The notes under the pieces were generated by a model. It ran no database searches, was not told the origin of the DNA, and was given only the letters and a program-made list of their open reading frames with translations. A program made the position numbers and the translations under genes. DNA of 64,000 bases from Epichloe hybrida. Taxonomy: Eukaryota; Ascomycota; Sordariomycetes; Hypocreales; Clavicipitaceae. The stretch spans positions 3,658,001 through 3,722,000 of the forward strand of contig JAFEKR010000004.1 in NCBI GenBank assembly GCA_019022495.1. The letters run 5' to 3'. Below are positions 1-11,830 of the stretch, in pieces (positions within the stretch are counted from its first letter, which is position 1; every line of letters begins with the position of its first letter).

Positions 1-374
1 ATCAACCCCCCCCTCCCCCCCCCAACCCAGGGTTCTCAATCCTACAACATGCAAAGCGCCTCCATGCCGAAGAACCGACGTGCAAAAGACGGCTCACTCA
101 CTCAAACTTACCACTACTCCGTACGCAGAGTAGCTTATGTAAACCCGTAGACGCCGCACAAGGCCCCCTTCATTCTCGGCATCTCCAAGCATGCCGACGC
201 TCCGAAGGCTCCGAGGGCTCCGAGGGCGTTTACTCGCCGATCACGGTCCGGACCATTGAGACGCAAGATTCACTGATACGAACGGGTGCGTCCATTTCGT
301 GTTCTACGGACAAACGGACTACGGAGTAAGCACGGCTTAGATGACGAGTCGCGACCCGGGGACCTGGTGCGTGA

Positions 375-405
<31 letters not shown>

Positions 406-3400
406 GTGATATCTTGCAAGAGCCGATTTAAAAAAAATAAAAAATAAAAAACCCTCCACAATAAAAAAGACTGATAGACCGCAGTCCCCATGGTATCGGC
501 CTGTTTTGCCCGCAATTGATGAGTGAACTGCAGCCAGCCGTCCACGTTAACTTGTGATACCGCATAACCCCGTACATACGATACGCATGGATTGCGCAAC
601 AGTCAACAGCCATACATATAGCCATATCATATCAGCACCGCCGAGGAGCCAACGAAGGCGTTCTTGCGCGCATTTACTCACTACCGCGTTATCCTGCTGT
701 TATGTAATCGCCTTGACCATCCATGACGTATGTACATGTATGCGTAGCTATGAGATGCTTGTCAGGTCAACTAGTGCCCGTCGTATAATACTGCGCCTTG
801 TTGTTGTTGTGTGGGAGATGCAACCACGAACCCACCACGAACGAGTAGTCCGTAATCCGTAGAATTACTACAATAGCCAGCCCCCCAATCGCAGTCGGCC
901 ATTTTCAACCCTGCCTGCCGCCACGCCTCCACGCCTCCAAGCCTCGACGAGGTCAGAAACGATCAGCAAAACTTGCAAATCCTCCACAGAAAGCGTCGAC
1001 GAGAAGACAAGGATGGCCTGTCCTGTCCTGTCCTGTCCGTCACTCCAGAAAGAAAAATTGCGGGGGATGAGACCACCGAATTGTGATGCATCACATCTCT
1101 CCCTCCCTCTGAATGCATCGCAAGAAAAATGTTGAGCAGTCCATGGCGCGCGCAAGCTGTTCGTGTTCGAAACCCGATTGTCAAAATTTCGCTTCCACGC
1201 TCCCTTGGTAACCCGAAACAGTGGTGATGCAAGTCCATGGTCAAGTTGTTCGTCATGGCCGGGAATTGCTTCATGGCTGTCTGCCTTGGGTCGGCCATGT
1301 CGTTTACATACTGTCTCTGGATTGAGTTGAGCATCAAATCGACCAGTTCGTCCCGGTAGCTCAATGGATACCTAGCGATGCAAGTTTCATCTTTTTGACA
1401 AGGTCGAATTTCAGCCTTTCCCCAGAAAGATGGCCATTCCGCGCAGACCAATAATTTTCGGGCTACCAGTTTCAGATGCGGCAGCCCTGTTCCGATGGCC
1501 TTGTATTGGTATTACATATGTAGGATAGGCGTCAGGCCACGATTTTTTTTTGATGACCCGAATGACCCATCCAGCCTCGTGTGATTTCAGAATCAGGTCT
1601 GAATAATGTGCTGTACATACATACATATGTATGCACCCCGAATGTCTCAGAGATAGCACAAGATGGCTCGTCGGTACGTGGTGACAAGGCTGACCTGGAC
1701 CACATTAGTCCGTATGCATGACATCGTTCGCATCTTTGAAAAGGCAAAAGGAAATTTGGAGGAATTGGACGCGACAAGGTCACCCACCCAGTATTATGGA
1801 GTACAACAGCTGGTACTACGGAGTAACTCGATAACTCGTCGGGACTGTGTTGTCCCCGCATCCGCGCGGGAAGTCAAATACATCTGATTATAATTGCGTT
1901 TGCATTTGGAGCTGGTCTCAGCGCACAAGTGATTTCCCGGGCGAGGAATTGCATGACGCTGAATCATATGATATGACATGGGAGAGACCATCGGATTGAA
2001 ATGGATCGACTGACGGGTGGGCGAAAGACAACAGGAACGAGGGCTTGTTCGTGACGGAAATGTCGTCAATGATACCTTGATAACCTGTCATTGTGCCCTT
2101 GTCAAACGACCCGTCCGTGCATCTGTCAATCCGGGCCGAAAGTGGACATCTCATTCGCGATCCCTTCCTTTGCCTTTTCCGACTACCGCTACAATCCGGG
2201 CGTAGGCCCTGGCTTGTGCCGAACTCTCAGGGACGGATGTAATCCGTAGGTAGCCCTTTTCTCTCTCTCTCTCTCTCTGTCTCCCCCTTTGATTGCTCTT
2301 TTTTGTGCACCGCCAATTGCTGTACCAGGGAGTAAGCAGCACAGACAAAGTCAGGCGTCTGCAGGTGAGGCCAGACAAGAAGAAGGCTCTCTTCTCTCTT
2401 CGTGGAGCAGCCGCCGAGATGGGGCGACAACAAAACTCAGTCTGGCCCAGGCGAACGGCCAAGCAAACCAAACCCCCTTTCTCACCCAGAGAAACATTCC
2501 ATGCTCGGCAGAAACCACCACTCAAGGGACCGCATCCAAGTAAGTCTTATATATTTATTAGCCAAAGTCCAAGACACGGCACGGTTTTGACAGCTGCAAT
2601 CGGTCAGTAAGCAATGAAAATTTCAAACTTTGTCTCGTCCAGACCGTGCATGAGGTCCAGAGAAACAGAGGGATGGATGATGGACGATGCACTTCCCAGG
2701 GGCTCATGCAAGGCACAACGCGCCGGGCACTAAATCAGGCCTCTCTCTCCTCCGGAAGTGATTGTATTATTGCGCCCCCCATCTTCAGCCAGCAGCAAGA
2801 GAATGCAATGCTTTTGGCTGACATTGAGACATGTCAACCAGATTTCAGGGCTGAAGCACTACGGATTATGCACCACCCAGTTCGTTCGCCACACCCCCCC
2901 CCCTGCAAGGCGACTAGGCGGCTTATTAACAAACGAGGCTGGCTTTGTATGTACAGCTGCCGATGAGGGAAAAAATGGTGCCTTCTCCGGCAGGTCGAGG
3001 CAACTTATTAAACCACCCACTTTTCGGAAGTCTCGGTCCTTGTCTGCACTCCCATGCGTTGACAGCCTTGTCTACATGTAATGACCGAGGTGAGCAGGCA
3101 GCAGAAGACTCTTCTATGCCCCACAGCGGAAAAGACGAAAGAGGTATCCATGATTGTTCTCAGTGAAGCGTGACGTCGCTCCCTTGCTAGAACCCGAGCC
3201 CGATGAAGACGGCTCCTTCATCTCAGATTTCTGTCGAGTCCAAAGTGTTGAACGAGTAAACAATACAGACAAGATGGCCACGTTTTGGGCTTGGTATTAG
3301 CTACAGGCGTCGCAGCCCATCAAACAAGTGCGTCGCATGAACTGTGGTTGGTGAGATGCAAAGAAGAGCAGCTCCTTTCTCTTTGCTGTAACATTCGAGT

Positions 3401-6400
3401 GCCTGATGGGAAATTGACGTGTGGCCAATCATTGAATCTGGACGACATGCTCACTGTTTTGGCGAATGTTTCAAGGGCACCTGCGGATTGCCCCTCTTGA
3501 TGCGAACGTGGATTTGGATGGCATAGACACTCGGCGCCAGAAGTGATTGATTTCTGCGTCTTCTTCATCCGTAGATAAGAAACCAGATGGACAACTTAAC
3601 GAATGGCAGGAGGCAGATACCACGCCAGCGTCATTCAATGATAAGAATTGTGATTGCGTAGAAAGAGAATCCAGGGTTCAAGCCGCGCGCAATTGCATGC
3701 ATATGCCGTACGGAGTAATCCGTACTTCTCCTTTCTCATCGATGCATGCCCGTTTGATCAAGTCGACAATGGCTTCACCAACACATTGCGAACCCTGCAG
3801 ACGTGTCGGCATGTACGTAGGTTCCGCGCTCCCGCCATCGCTCCCGCTCAGCCCGTTATTGTGCCGATATTATTTAGTTGCAAATATCCCGCCTTTATTA
3901 TTGCGGGACCTGGGGGGGGGGGGGGGAAAAACAACAATTCATGCTTTTCTAATCCGTAGTACTCCGTACCAGGTTCCTGTTTCTGTTGGTGTTTGGCATT
4001 TCAACTTTCGTCGGAGTACTCGGTAATACAGAGTAATCCGTGCTGGGACCGTCCATCTCAACTCTTGCTGGTCTCCCACAACTGCGACAGGAAGGAAAAA
4101 GTCATCATGTTCGTGACATCACCTGGCCGATAAGGTGCATGTCCTGAATGATCAACAACTTCACAATCAGGCATAGGCTGAAAGGATCGACAGCCATCTG
4201 TTATCTTGAAGCACTACTCCGTACGGAGTACTCTGGACAGAAATGGTCATGTGTCAGCTTGTATGAAATGGGAAAGAAGGTGGAGAGTAATCGAGGGCAG
4301 CGAGATGGTGCTCATGGTGCTCATGATTTTCTTAAGCGAATACTACCCCAGAAATGGTGTGGACCAAAGGAGAATGAGAATGGCTGCTGCAATGGCAGCC
4401 ACACGACGACCTGGACCACATGGACACTGCTTCAAAGTCTGCAGTCGTTGACGCTTCTGGCGGAACTGGCGCTTTCGCCTTCACGGGCCGATGGGGGCGA
4501 TAGTCACAGGCGCCAAGTTCACGCTACTCCGTAGAATTGCTAGAGCCCGAGAGCGAAGCTGGAGAGGGTGGTACCAGGCGACGGCCGCAATATGATAGTC
4601 CGACTTCCGGAATAAGTGAGGCTGGCGACCCACGATTCATGTCTCAACTCGTTTCGAAAGAAAGAAAAAAAAAAAACAGGCGGAATAATCCCTAAATTGT
4701 CTCGGCATGCCAGAATGAGCCATTGGTCTCAGTAATCGAAAAACCCGCGGCCTATGAGACAGACGCGATGGAGCGATGGAGCCCATGTCGAAACAGCATC
4801 CGGCTTTCAGCGACGATATTTCTTGAGGGGGGAGGGGTTGGGATGCGTGGCGGCAACCATGATAAATCGATAAATCGACCAATCGAGGTGTGCATGAAGA
4901 CGGAGGCCGCTGCAGGTGCAATAGGACGAGAGCGTTGCATTGCATGAGAAGGCGACGACGAACTTGCCCTCTCTCTCGGAACTTCATCTTCAGCTAACAC
5001 AGGCGCCGCCCCTGATTGTGGGCAGTTGAACTCGTCGAAGGGAGGATTCCTTGAACTGATAACACTGATCTACTCCGTAGTGCGTACATGATCATGGAGA
5101 AGAGACCGATGCATGAGAGAGATCCATGGTGGATGGCATGGCTGGTATGAGTGAGTGTAACGCCAGAGTGGCTTGCTTGGCTTGGGTCTCGCAGCGTGCA
5201 TACCATCCGTAAATGAGCCTGGCACCTTGACTCTGTGTCATCCTGAGTTGACTCGTAGAAAAGAGAAAACATGGTGCAGCCAGAGACCGAATACCACGTC
5301 GTTGCAGAACATCATGCCTTCTTGGCATCAGACCCTTGTTTTTTCTTTTGTTCCCTTTGCGTTCCCATGTGCCATGCTCGGAATAATACCCACATTGGCA
5401 AATCAGATCAGTTTCCGGCCCGGCACTACATAACAAGAAGAAAAAAAGGTGTTTTGTTTGCCATGTAATCCGTAGTGACGAAATGCCATGTCGTAGATGG
5501 TGCCCACGATGACGAGCAAACCAGCCTTTGCATCTCGAATGACACACACCTTTGTCTGCGAGTTGGTTCTCTCATGCCAGAAAGCCATCCATCGCATGGA
5601 GCGAATGTCGTCACTCACGCAGGATTACCTCACCAGGTTCGACAATGGCCCAACCATCACGCAATGCGCAGGCAGAACAACGCAACAACGGGGAAGAGTG
5701 GGGATGTATTGAGAGAGGAGAGAGGTGGTTTCGGAGGGTGGAACAGAAATCTCGTTCGCACCTGACTGACACCCAGGACACCCACCCAGGACACCCACCC
5801 AGGATGCATAGACAAGCGAGAAAATTGCGGGGCGGCGGGATGCTAAGAGTCCCGTTCGCAAGGGCAGCAGACAAGGCCAGACAAGGGCCAGACAAGGGCA
5901 GCAGGCAGCAGACAAGGAAAGCAGGCAAGGACGAGGACAAGGACAGCAGACAAGGACGGGAGCACCAGGCTGTAACGGAACTAGACTGGACTGGGCGACT
6001 GGGTGAAGATGCGCCGGAGTGGCTTGCGCGTCATTCTACGTCCGTACGGCCGTGGCCAAGATGCCTCAGCTTTTGTCTTGAAACGTCCAACGTGAAGCGA
6101 CAGGGCAGCAGTCTGAGTGGGGCACTGCAGCAGTCTGAGCATTCCCAAAGGGTGGTTTTGTTTTCTTTGTGTCTCGGATCATGAGCAGACATGGGTGGTT
6201 TCCCCTCCATCTTGAATTTGAGAATCATTTTTTTTTTAAACATCAGTAATCAGACAAAGGCGCAATTTGAGCCTATGTAGATGCACCTAATCAGGAATAA
6301 TCCCCGTAGTCTCGCTGCTCTCCCAGCCAATTCAGGTCTCTGGTTCGCTTCTCACAATCTTGAATCTCCTTTGAGCAGATATCCTGCAGGCAAGCGCGGG

Positions 6401-7310
6401 AGAAGCCCAAGGCTGCCTTTATCCAACAAATGAGGATCCGAGTGGACATCGAAGAGAACAGAAATATTGGCATCCAGACTGGCGTTACAAAAATTTCTTG
6501 AAATCACTCCCCCAGTCAGGCCCGACCGATGTCGCTGCTGGTGCTCGTGACGAGAAGAGAAGCTGCCAAAATGGAGCCCGTCACGAACCTTGGCAGGTAA
6601 TAGCCAAGAGCTGCTCCATGCGAGCTCGCACTAGCTAGACCTCTTTGAGTCACCTCATTCGAGCTCCACGATGGCATCATTTTCATTTTTTTTCTTTCAT
6701 TCATCTGGAGCTCGTGCTTCATTTCATGTTTTGCGTCAGAATTACGGAGACGAGATTGACCAGGCGAATGAATCAACAGTGTGAAGCCGCGAGAAGAATG
6801 ACAAGTACCGTGCATTTGCGGTAGTACGACTATGCCGCCTGGTCCTCCACTACGGTCTCGTCTGTCCGTAGTGACCGGCGCCTTAATCATGGTAGTGAAC
6901 GAGGCCGCTGATTGGCCAGGCAAGCAGGCGAGTCGCTGGGGGATGCAAATGGAAAAGTGCACCGCGCGATGCTCAGGGCTCAGGCCAAGTGCCGTCATGT
7001 CATTCGGTGGTTCAGGGGGGGTGAGGAGGTGAGCGAGGGGGGTGAGCGTAAGCCAGGTGCGCGCGCAGAGTACTACTGGTGTGCAAGAGTTGCTCAGGCC
7101 ATCAACGGCTTGGCTGCGCTCTCAGGTCTCTCGCCATCATCCCGTCTTGCCCAAAGCTCAGAGGCAGGCGCAGGCGCAGGCTCGACAATTGATGAGCAAG
7201 CTGCAACTTTGGCTGCAAGTGTTCAAGGGAGGTGAGAGGGAGGGTAGATACTAAGCAGAAGGTGTGCCTTGATCAACTGACGACTACCGTGCCTCCAACC
7301 ACAGACGTCT
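1..7310. other. Gene-poor stretch with ordinary base composition; no gene recognised
   Basis: Many open frames exist here, but none shows a recognisable domain, a convincing Kozak start with splice structure, or a long frame. They look like chance frames. The sequence holds a 29-nt T run at 377-405, a TCCTG microsatellite near 1015-1037, a TC microsatellite near 2262-2280, a G run near 3913-3927, CCCACCCAGGACA-type repeats near 5770-5805 and AGACAAGG-type repeats near 5866-5957. Copies of a motif built from CCGTA/TACGG (for example TACTCCGTA, ACGGAGTA) recur near 115, 319, 849, 1816, 3706, 3951, 4013, 4215, 4524 and 5071. A fast-evolving lineage-specific gene cannot be excluded without transcripts. 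Confidence 0.55.
4215..4230. repeat. Perfect 16-bp palindrome, member of a dispersed family
   Basis: The sequence TACTCCGTACGGAGTA equals its own reverse complement. Half-sites and imperfect versions recur in non-coding DNA of this window (near 114, 319, 849, 1816, 3706, 3951, 4013, 4524, 5071, 24168, 24769, 24891 and 25167). I saw none of the ACGGAGTA/TACTCCGT half-sites in the exons of Spb4 or Crm1. The role is unknown: it could be a miniature repeat, a protein-binding site or a hairpin. Confidence 0.7.
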
Positions 7311-7484
7311 GGGGGAAATAAAGCATAGTTTAAAAGGATAAGTATAAGGTAAAGATTATAGCTCTAGCTAATATAGTAATAGAGATATTAAGAAAGATAT
7401 AGGATTAGGTAGTAACTATTAATAAGCTAATAAAGGAGTAAAAAAGATATAAAGAATATGCTAGGAAAGTAAGAGTAGCTTTAG

Positions 7485-7559
7485 TAATACTAACTCTAGT
7501 AATACTAACTCTAGTAACGCTAACTCTAGTAATACTAGCTTAGGTAATACTAATTTTAG
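7485..7559. repeat. 15-bp tandem repeat, five units
   Basis: Five consecutive 15-bp units of the type TAATACTAACTCTAG lie head to tail. The first two are identical, the third has one change, and the last two are more diverged. The array sits near the left edge of the AT-rich block. It may be a microsatellite expansion inside a decayed transposon. Confidence 0.8.
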
Positions 7560-8539
7560 GTAATAAGTAACTATAAGGCAAGATAGGCCTGCTATTAACA
7601 CTAAGTAAGAAGAATTAGTCTTTAATAACACTAGTTTTAGGTGGATTTAACACCCTATAAGATAAAGAACGCTAAATAACACTAAGATTAGGCAATAAAT
7701 ATCTATAGGAGGAAATAGTACTATTACTAATACTAATAAAGAAGCTTAAGTTACCTAGTAAAATAGTAAAGAACTAAATAGTTTTATAATAAGGAGCGCT
7801 AATAACACTAGTCTTATCTAGCCTAAATAAAACGCTACTTATATATTAGATAAATTAAAAACAGTAGTAATATAAAGACAAATAGTATCTCTAACTTTAC
7901 CCTTACTAATAATTAAAGTAATAGAGATAGATAAATTCACTAGTTTACTAAATTAAGAAGATAGATTTAGACTAAATTAGAATAGAAATAGATAGTATAA
8001 TAGAATTTAAGATTTTGCTAAAGGCTAGATAAATTCGCTAGTTTACTAAACTAAGAGAATGAATTTAGACTAAATTAAAATAGAAATAGTTAGTATAATA
8101 AAACTTAAGAATTTACTAAATAATAGGAAATTAGTAATAGAAAATAGGAAGGTAGTAAATAGAAAATTAATTTTAGAAAAGTTAAATGCATTATTTAATA
8201 TAATAATTCTAGAGGACTTATTAAGGGATATAGCGTAATAAAAAGTTATTGTAATATATAGTAATAGCTATTCTAAATTTTTCTTTTATGCGATTTTAAT
8301 AGATAATTTTTCTTTAATTTACTTAGCTAGGTAAAGTATAAATCTAGTTATAGTCTAACTACCTTTAACTAGAATAGTTATCTTTTAAGGCATGCCTAGC
8401 ACTTATTATATAGCAAAGCTAAAGGCAAGTGTATATAAGACTAGATTTAGACTCTAGATAAAAAGAATTAACCTTCTTTAGATATCTTACCTTATACCTA
8501 ATAGTAGCTCTTATAGTAAACTTAGTATAACTTTATAAT

Positions 8540-8600
8540 AGCAGATCCGTTAGCCCCTCTAATGGATTCGCCTTACATCGTGCCAAACCTGCACGTAACA
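8540..8600. other. Undecayed GC-normal island with a hairpin inside the AT block
   Basis: About 60 bases of normal composition interrupt the AT-rich block. They contain an inverted repeat, ATCCGTTAG at 8545-8553 and CTAATGGAT at 8559-8567, separated by five bases and with one mismatch. The lack of C-to-T decay suggests a sequence that arrived after RIP or was too short to be a RIP target. It may be a short mobile hairpin element; I cannot name it. Confidence 0.5.
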
Positions 8601-9029
8601 TTATTACTAAGGTAGCTATAGTCTATATTTTCTTCATTATTTTACTCTTAGTGGTTTTAGTCTTAAATTTCTATTTTATTTAGTTAAGGTAAAGATTAAG
8701 GTATAAGATAGTAGTTTTTACTTTTAGTTAGATAATAAGTATAGCCTTAAATACACTAGTAATAGTTTATAAATAAGCTAACTAGTTTATTATAAAGCTT
8801 TTAATAATCTCTCTTAGCTTTTCTCCTTTTTTAGTTAGTATATAGTATATACTTACTCTATAGGTAAGAATAAGCTAAACTACCTATATATATAGGAGTT
8901 AAGCATCCCTAAAGCTATAACCTTATACTAAGGCTAATAACTTAGTAAGTATAAGTTATTACTAGGCTAGCTTACCTTTAAGAATGTTTTTATAAAAGCT
9001 TCTTATTAACTTAAATTCCTAAGAACTTA

Positions 9030-9420
9030 TATAACTTTATAGGCTTTACCTCCTTTATTCTAAGCTAGACTAAAGTCTAGGGGGGCTAGTAAGATTTACT
9101 AAAGTATATAAGTTTTATCTTTACTAGGTTAAATTTTACTTTTACTTTCTTTACTTATTTATTATAAACCTTTTATATAGCTTTAAGCCTTTCTAGGTCT
9201 AGGCTATATTTTTCCTAAATATAGCTATATTTATATTATTAGTAAATCCTATAGCTACTACACCTAAAATAGCCTAGAGGTAAATATATAACTTTACTAA
9301 GTAAAGAAAAAAGAGAATAAGTAATAAAGGTAAGCCTTATAGTATACTAGCTTTAATCTTAAATAGTCTAGAGGTCTTTTTATTAAAGCTAAGCTAGCTT
9401 ATTTTATCTATAAGAAAGCT
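9030..9420 (-). mobile_element. Tad-like LINE reverse transcriptase relic
   Basis: The minus strand reads, with several stops, as the C-terminal half of a non-LTR reverse transcriptase. Around 9220-9256 is a box reading AIGFTNNINIAI, which fits the conserved G-F-V/A-D-D-T/I-N-I catalytic box with both aspartates changed to asparagine by G-to-A. Further along, around 9073-9135, KFNLVKIKLIYFSKSY resembles the K..LIHF block that follows the catalytic box in fungal Tad1-type LINEs. The element cannot be active. The superfamily call rests on these two blocks and their spacing. Confidence 0.6.
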
Positions 9421-9453
9421 ATATATTATAGCTATAGAAACTGCATCAAAAGT

Positions 9454-9600
9454 ATGGTTTATGCAAACAACCCAATCACGAGCTTTGTCGAATGGCCTGT
9501 TCCACCTCCACTCCAGGCCATTGTCGAAGCGTGCATGCGTCCGAGGCCGGAGGAGCGTCCCACCCTCGCCGACTTGCGTATCATGGTGGGGGAGATCTAG
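9454..9600 (+). pseudogene. C-terminal fragment of a protein-kinase-like gene
   Basis: A 48-codon frame ending in TAG encodes a segment reading LQAIVEACMRPRPEERPTL followed by ADLRIM. That fits kinase subdomain XI (L..I...C....P..RPT...L), the last helix of a eukaryotic protein kinase domain. All upstream kinase motifs are missing because the sequence directly to the left is the RIP-decayed LINE block. The surviving part has normal codon composition, so the break looks like a junction and not decay of the whole gene. It could instead be the last exon of a gene whose upstream exons are lost. Parent kinase unknown. Confidence 0.5.
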
Positions 9601-9752
9601 ACATAGACGAGACGAATTAGACTACATGGAGGCTTGAAGGTATGAGAACTAGCTGCTAGTTCCAGAATTGGAGACCAAAACGGCTCTCGATAAGAAGTAA
9701 TCAACCCCCTGACGGCTCCTTGTATTCCCAGTTCGCCCCGACAGTGACAGTT

Positions 9753-10172
9753 TTAGCCTGTATGATTACTTGCATAGCCTTTCATGTGACGGGAAGTAGC
9801 AGGTTCTCTGATTTCGATGATGGCCGGGGCCGCCTTGTCTCCCTCGATGTGATACAGGCCGAGAATACCCTGAAGCTTCGAATCCTTGACGATGCGCTGG
9901 AACTCGTCAATGAGCTCGGTGGAAAGCCAACGCTCGGGGTAGTAAGTTGGAATATTCTCCGTCAGCTCGGGCTGAGAGACATTGCCTGTGGCCAGCATGA
10001 TTTCACCCTACGCAAGCTTGCAGTGGGCATGAACAAGGTAAAGGCCGAATGCGTACTCATACTGGGCCAAAAGCGAAGACAAGGCATGCAGCATGACATG
10101 GCGATTAACAAACTGCTCGTCGGCCTCGCCGAGGGTGGGTAGAGAGTTGTAGAGAGTAGCGACTCCAGCCAT
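9753..10172 (-). pseudogene. Small uncharacterised fungal protein gene with internal TAG stop
   Basis: A frame starts at ATG 10172, runs 54 codons, hits TAG at 10010-10008, and continues open in the same frame to TAA at 9755-9753. The protein-like sequence continues across the stop (LVHAHCKLA, stop, GEIMLATGN, then YPERWLS), so one gene was interrupted. It resembles a short uncharacterised ascomycete family as I remember it (inference). The part after YPERWLST seems about 15 residues shorter than expected, suggesting a deletion. CAG-to-TAG by C-to-T would explain the stop. The gene lies next to the kinase fragment in a decayed zone. Read-through, or a start at ATG 9998 giving an 81-residue protein, are alternatives. 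Confidence 0.5.
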
Positions 10173-11284
10173 TGCGAGTACAATATGGGAGAAAGAGGTG
10201 TTTTAAAATAAGACGTACTAGATATGATTTGGGATTGCTTGGGTTCGATGTTCGTGGTGTCGATGAAATGGTAAAGAACGCAGGTCTTGCGTCCTGCCTC
10301 ACCTTAAACAAGCACTTGATGCGATGATGAGCAATGTGTATAATCTTCCAGCAGGACCCCGGCATCTATTTCGCGCGGTGGGCTGCCGCTGCTGCGGTGA
10401 GAAGGTTCATGATATCCGAGCTTTGCAGATTCGGGCTCTGTCACTCATGTGGCATGGTGCATGTGGCATGGTGCATGTGGCATGGTGTGTTCCAAACTCT
10501 TCACTACTGGTTGTGGAACCAACCCTCTGCAGCCGGTATCGTATCGTATCACTCACGAAGTAGGCGTGATGCAGATAATGAGGGGGGAGGTGAACAGGGG
10601 GGCGGCCAACACACAGCTCATAAGGGGTATGAAACCGGAAATACCACCAGGAGGCCTCCATCTTGTAGCCTCAGGTGCATTGATCATTGATCTGACAAAT
10701 CCAAGGTGAGCTCTTCTGATGGAGCATGATTCATAAGCTATTCGCGAAAGCGAATCATCCTCATGCACCCAGCTCTTCATCTCTTCCATTTTCAGCAGCG
10801 TAGCTGCCACGACAAGAGCACCAAGGGAACGGAACTCGTACAGTGAATCCGGCAGAAACCGAAAACATGCAGGAGAGATAATTCGTCAAGCCGACACATA
10901 TGAGCAGGACGGTTACGTTGCTGCCGATATCACTTGCAGCGGCTCCACGGGTGTTAATGAGTCATGAGGTTGAAAAAAAAAAAAAAAAAAAAAAAAGACT
11001 TCCCTTTTTACGTCGTGTGAGGTGAGGCTCCAGGATGTTTCCGTGGAGGTGGGAAGGATCTAAACACCGAGTGAACAAACCTGCATTAACCCTTGTATTT
11101 CGTCTCACTGCAGGCAGCATCGGCTCATGCAGTCGTCGACGGATATCACCAACAGAACCAAGGCCTCGGCAGCCACCAAATAGCTACCTTCCACCTTGTT
11201 ACAGTAACCTGGGACGGGGCTTACACCCATATCCAACTTCATTAACAGCATCAAATAACAAATAACTGACACAGACGTCAGATA
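10173..11284. other. Gene-free spacer
   Basis: No coding frame here is convincing. It contains the 14-bp tandem repeat and an A run of about 25 bases near 10972-10996. Nothing else was identified. Confidence 0.5.
10446..10487. repeat. 14-bp tandem repeat, three units
   Basis: Three identical 14-bp units of CATGTGGCATGGTG lie head to tail in gene-free DNA. Confidence 0.85.
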
Positions 11285-11830
11285 TCAGTTCCTCAGCTCC
11301 ATTACCGTCAATTGAATCGATTCTTCCTCGGGCTGAAGGCTGTTTTTAAACATGGTATGGACATCATCCATGACCAGATGTAGCCACAGGTATGTGCGAC
11401 GTTTCCATTTGGACAAGTTGCTGCCCCAGACGTTCCCGTGTTTCGGGTGGCAGCTGCAGACTGTCTCCAAGCTTAGCCACCTGGATGTCCACAACCAGGT
11501 CACTTCATTCACGAATTTGATTGTTTTCTTCCTCCCCACGGACATGGATATGAGGGGAATGATTGCGTAGCCGGAAGAAAGGCCCTCCTGGATATCATTG
11601 TCATGGACGACTAGTAACAAGAAACTCCAGCCACTTCTTTTCAGGTTGATAAGTGATTTGGGGTATAGAAGGTTTCCAACTTCTTCTCCTTGTCAACAAG
11701 CGATTTGGCAAGCGTGCTTCGTTCGCAGCCTTGGCTTTCTCTCGATCGCTTCATCAATAGATTGTGTGATTTCGTGACCATCGCTCTCGTATTGTGCCAT
11801 TAAACCGTGGACTGCTGTTCGAAGAATCTG
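11285..11830 (-). pseudogene. Broken gene of unknown family
   Basis: On the minus strand a 111-codon frame (11620-11285) ends in TAA-bounded sequence. Upstream, protein-like sequence continues toward an ATG near 11800, but in more than one frame: one frame reads ANEARL and KKWLEFLVTSR, and the main frame resumes at HDNDIQEGLSSGYAIIPLISM. Such frame switching over short distances, with stops between, is typical of a decayed gene and less so of introns, since no GT..AG pairs with branch sites join the pieces. I do not recognise the family. It sits 0.5 kb from the 3' end of sec18. Confidence 0.35.

Larger units (their letters stand above)
7311..9436. mobile_element. AT-rich RIP-decayed block
   Basis: Composition switches abruptly at about 7310 to very AT-rich DNA dense in TA, TTA and stop codons on both strands, and switches back at about 9437. 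C-to-T and G-to-A decay of repeated DNA (RIP) in filamentous ascomycetes produces this pattern. At the right end, decayed reverse-transcriptase motifs can be read on the minus strand. The rest gives no identifiable protein. A 15-bp tandem repeat and one undecayed 60-bp island lie inside and are listed separately. Confidence 0.8.

Noticed and set aside
1350..1430. tRNA-like segment (TCCCGGTAGCTCAATGGATA resembles an A box; GGTCGAATT a weak B box)
   Set aside because: No D-stem pairing, no correct anticodon loop with T33 and no matching acceptor stem could be drawn.
5470..6184. Possible coding region at 5552-6184 (210-residue frame)
   Set aside because: The translation is dominated by repeats (AGACAAGG, CACCCAGGA), with no domain and no splice structure.
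9720..10142. 140-residue plus-strand open frame
   Set aside because: It is the antisense of the small broken gene at 9753-10172, whose minus-strand translation has the better protein-like blocks.
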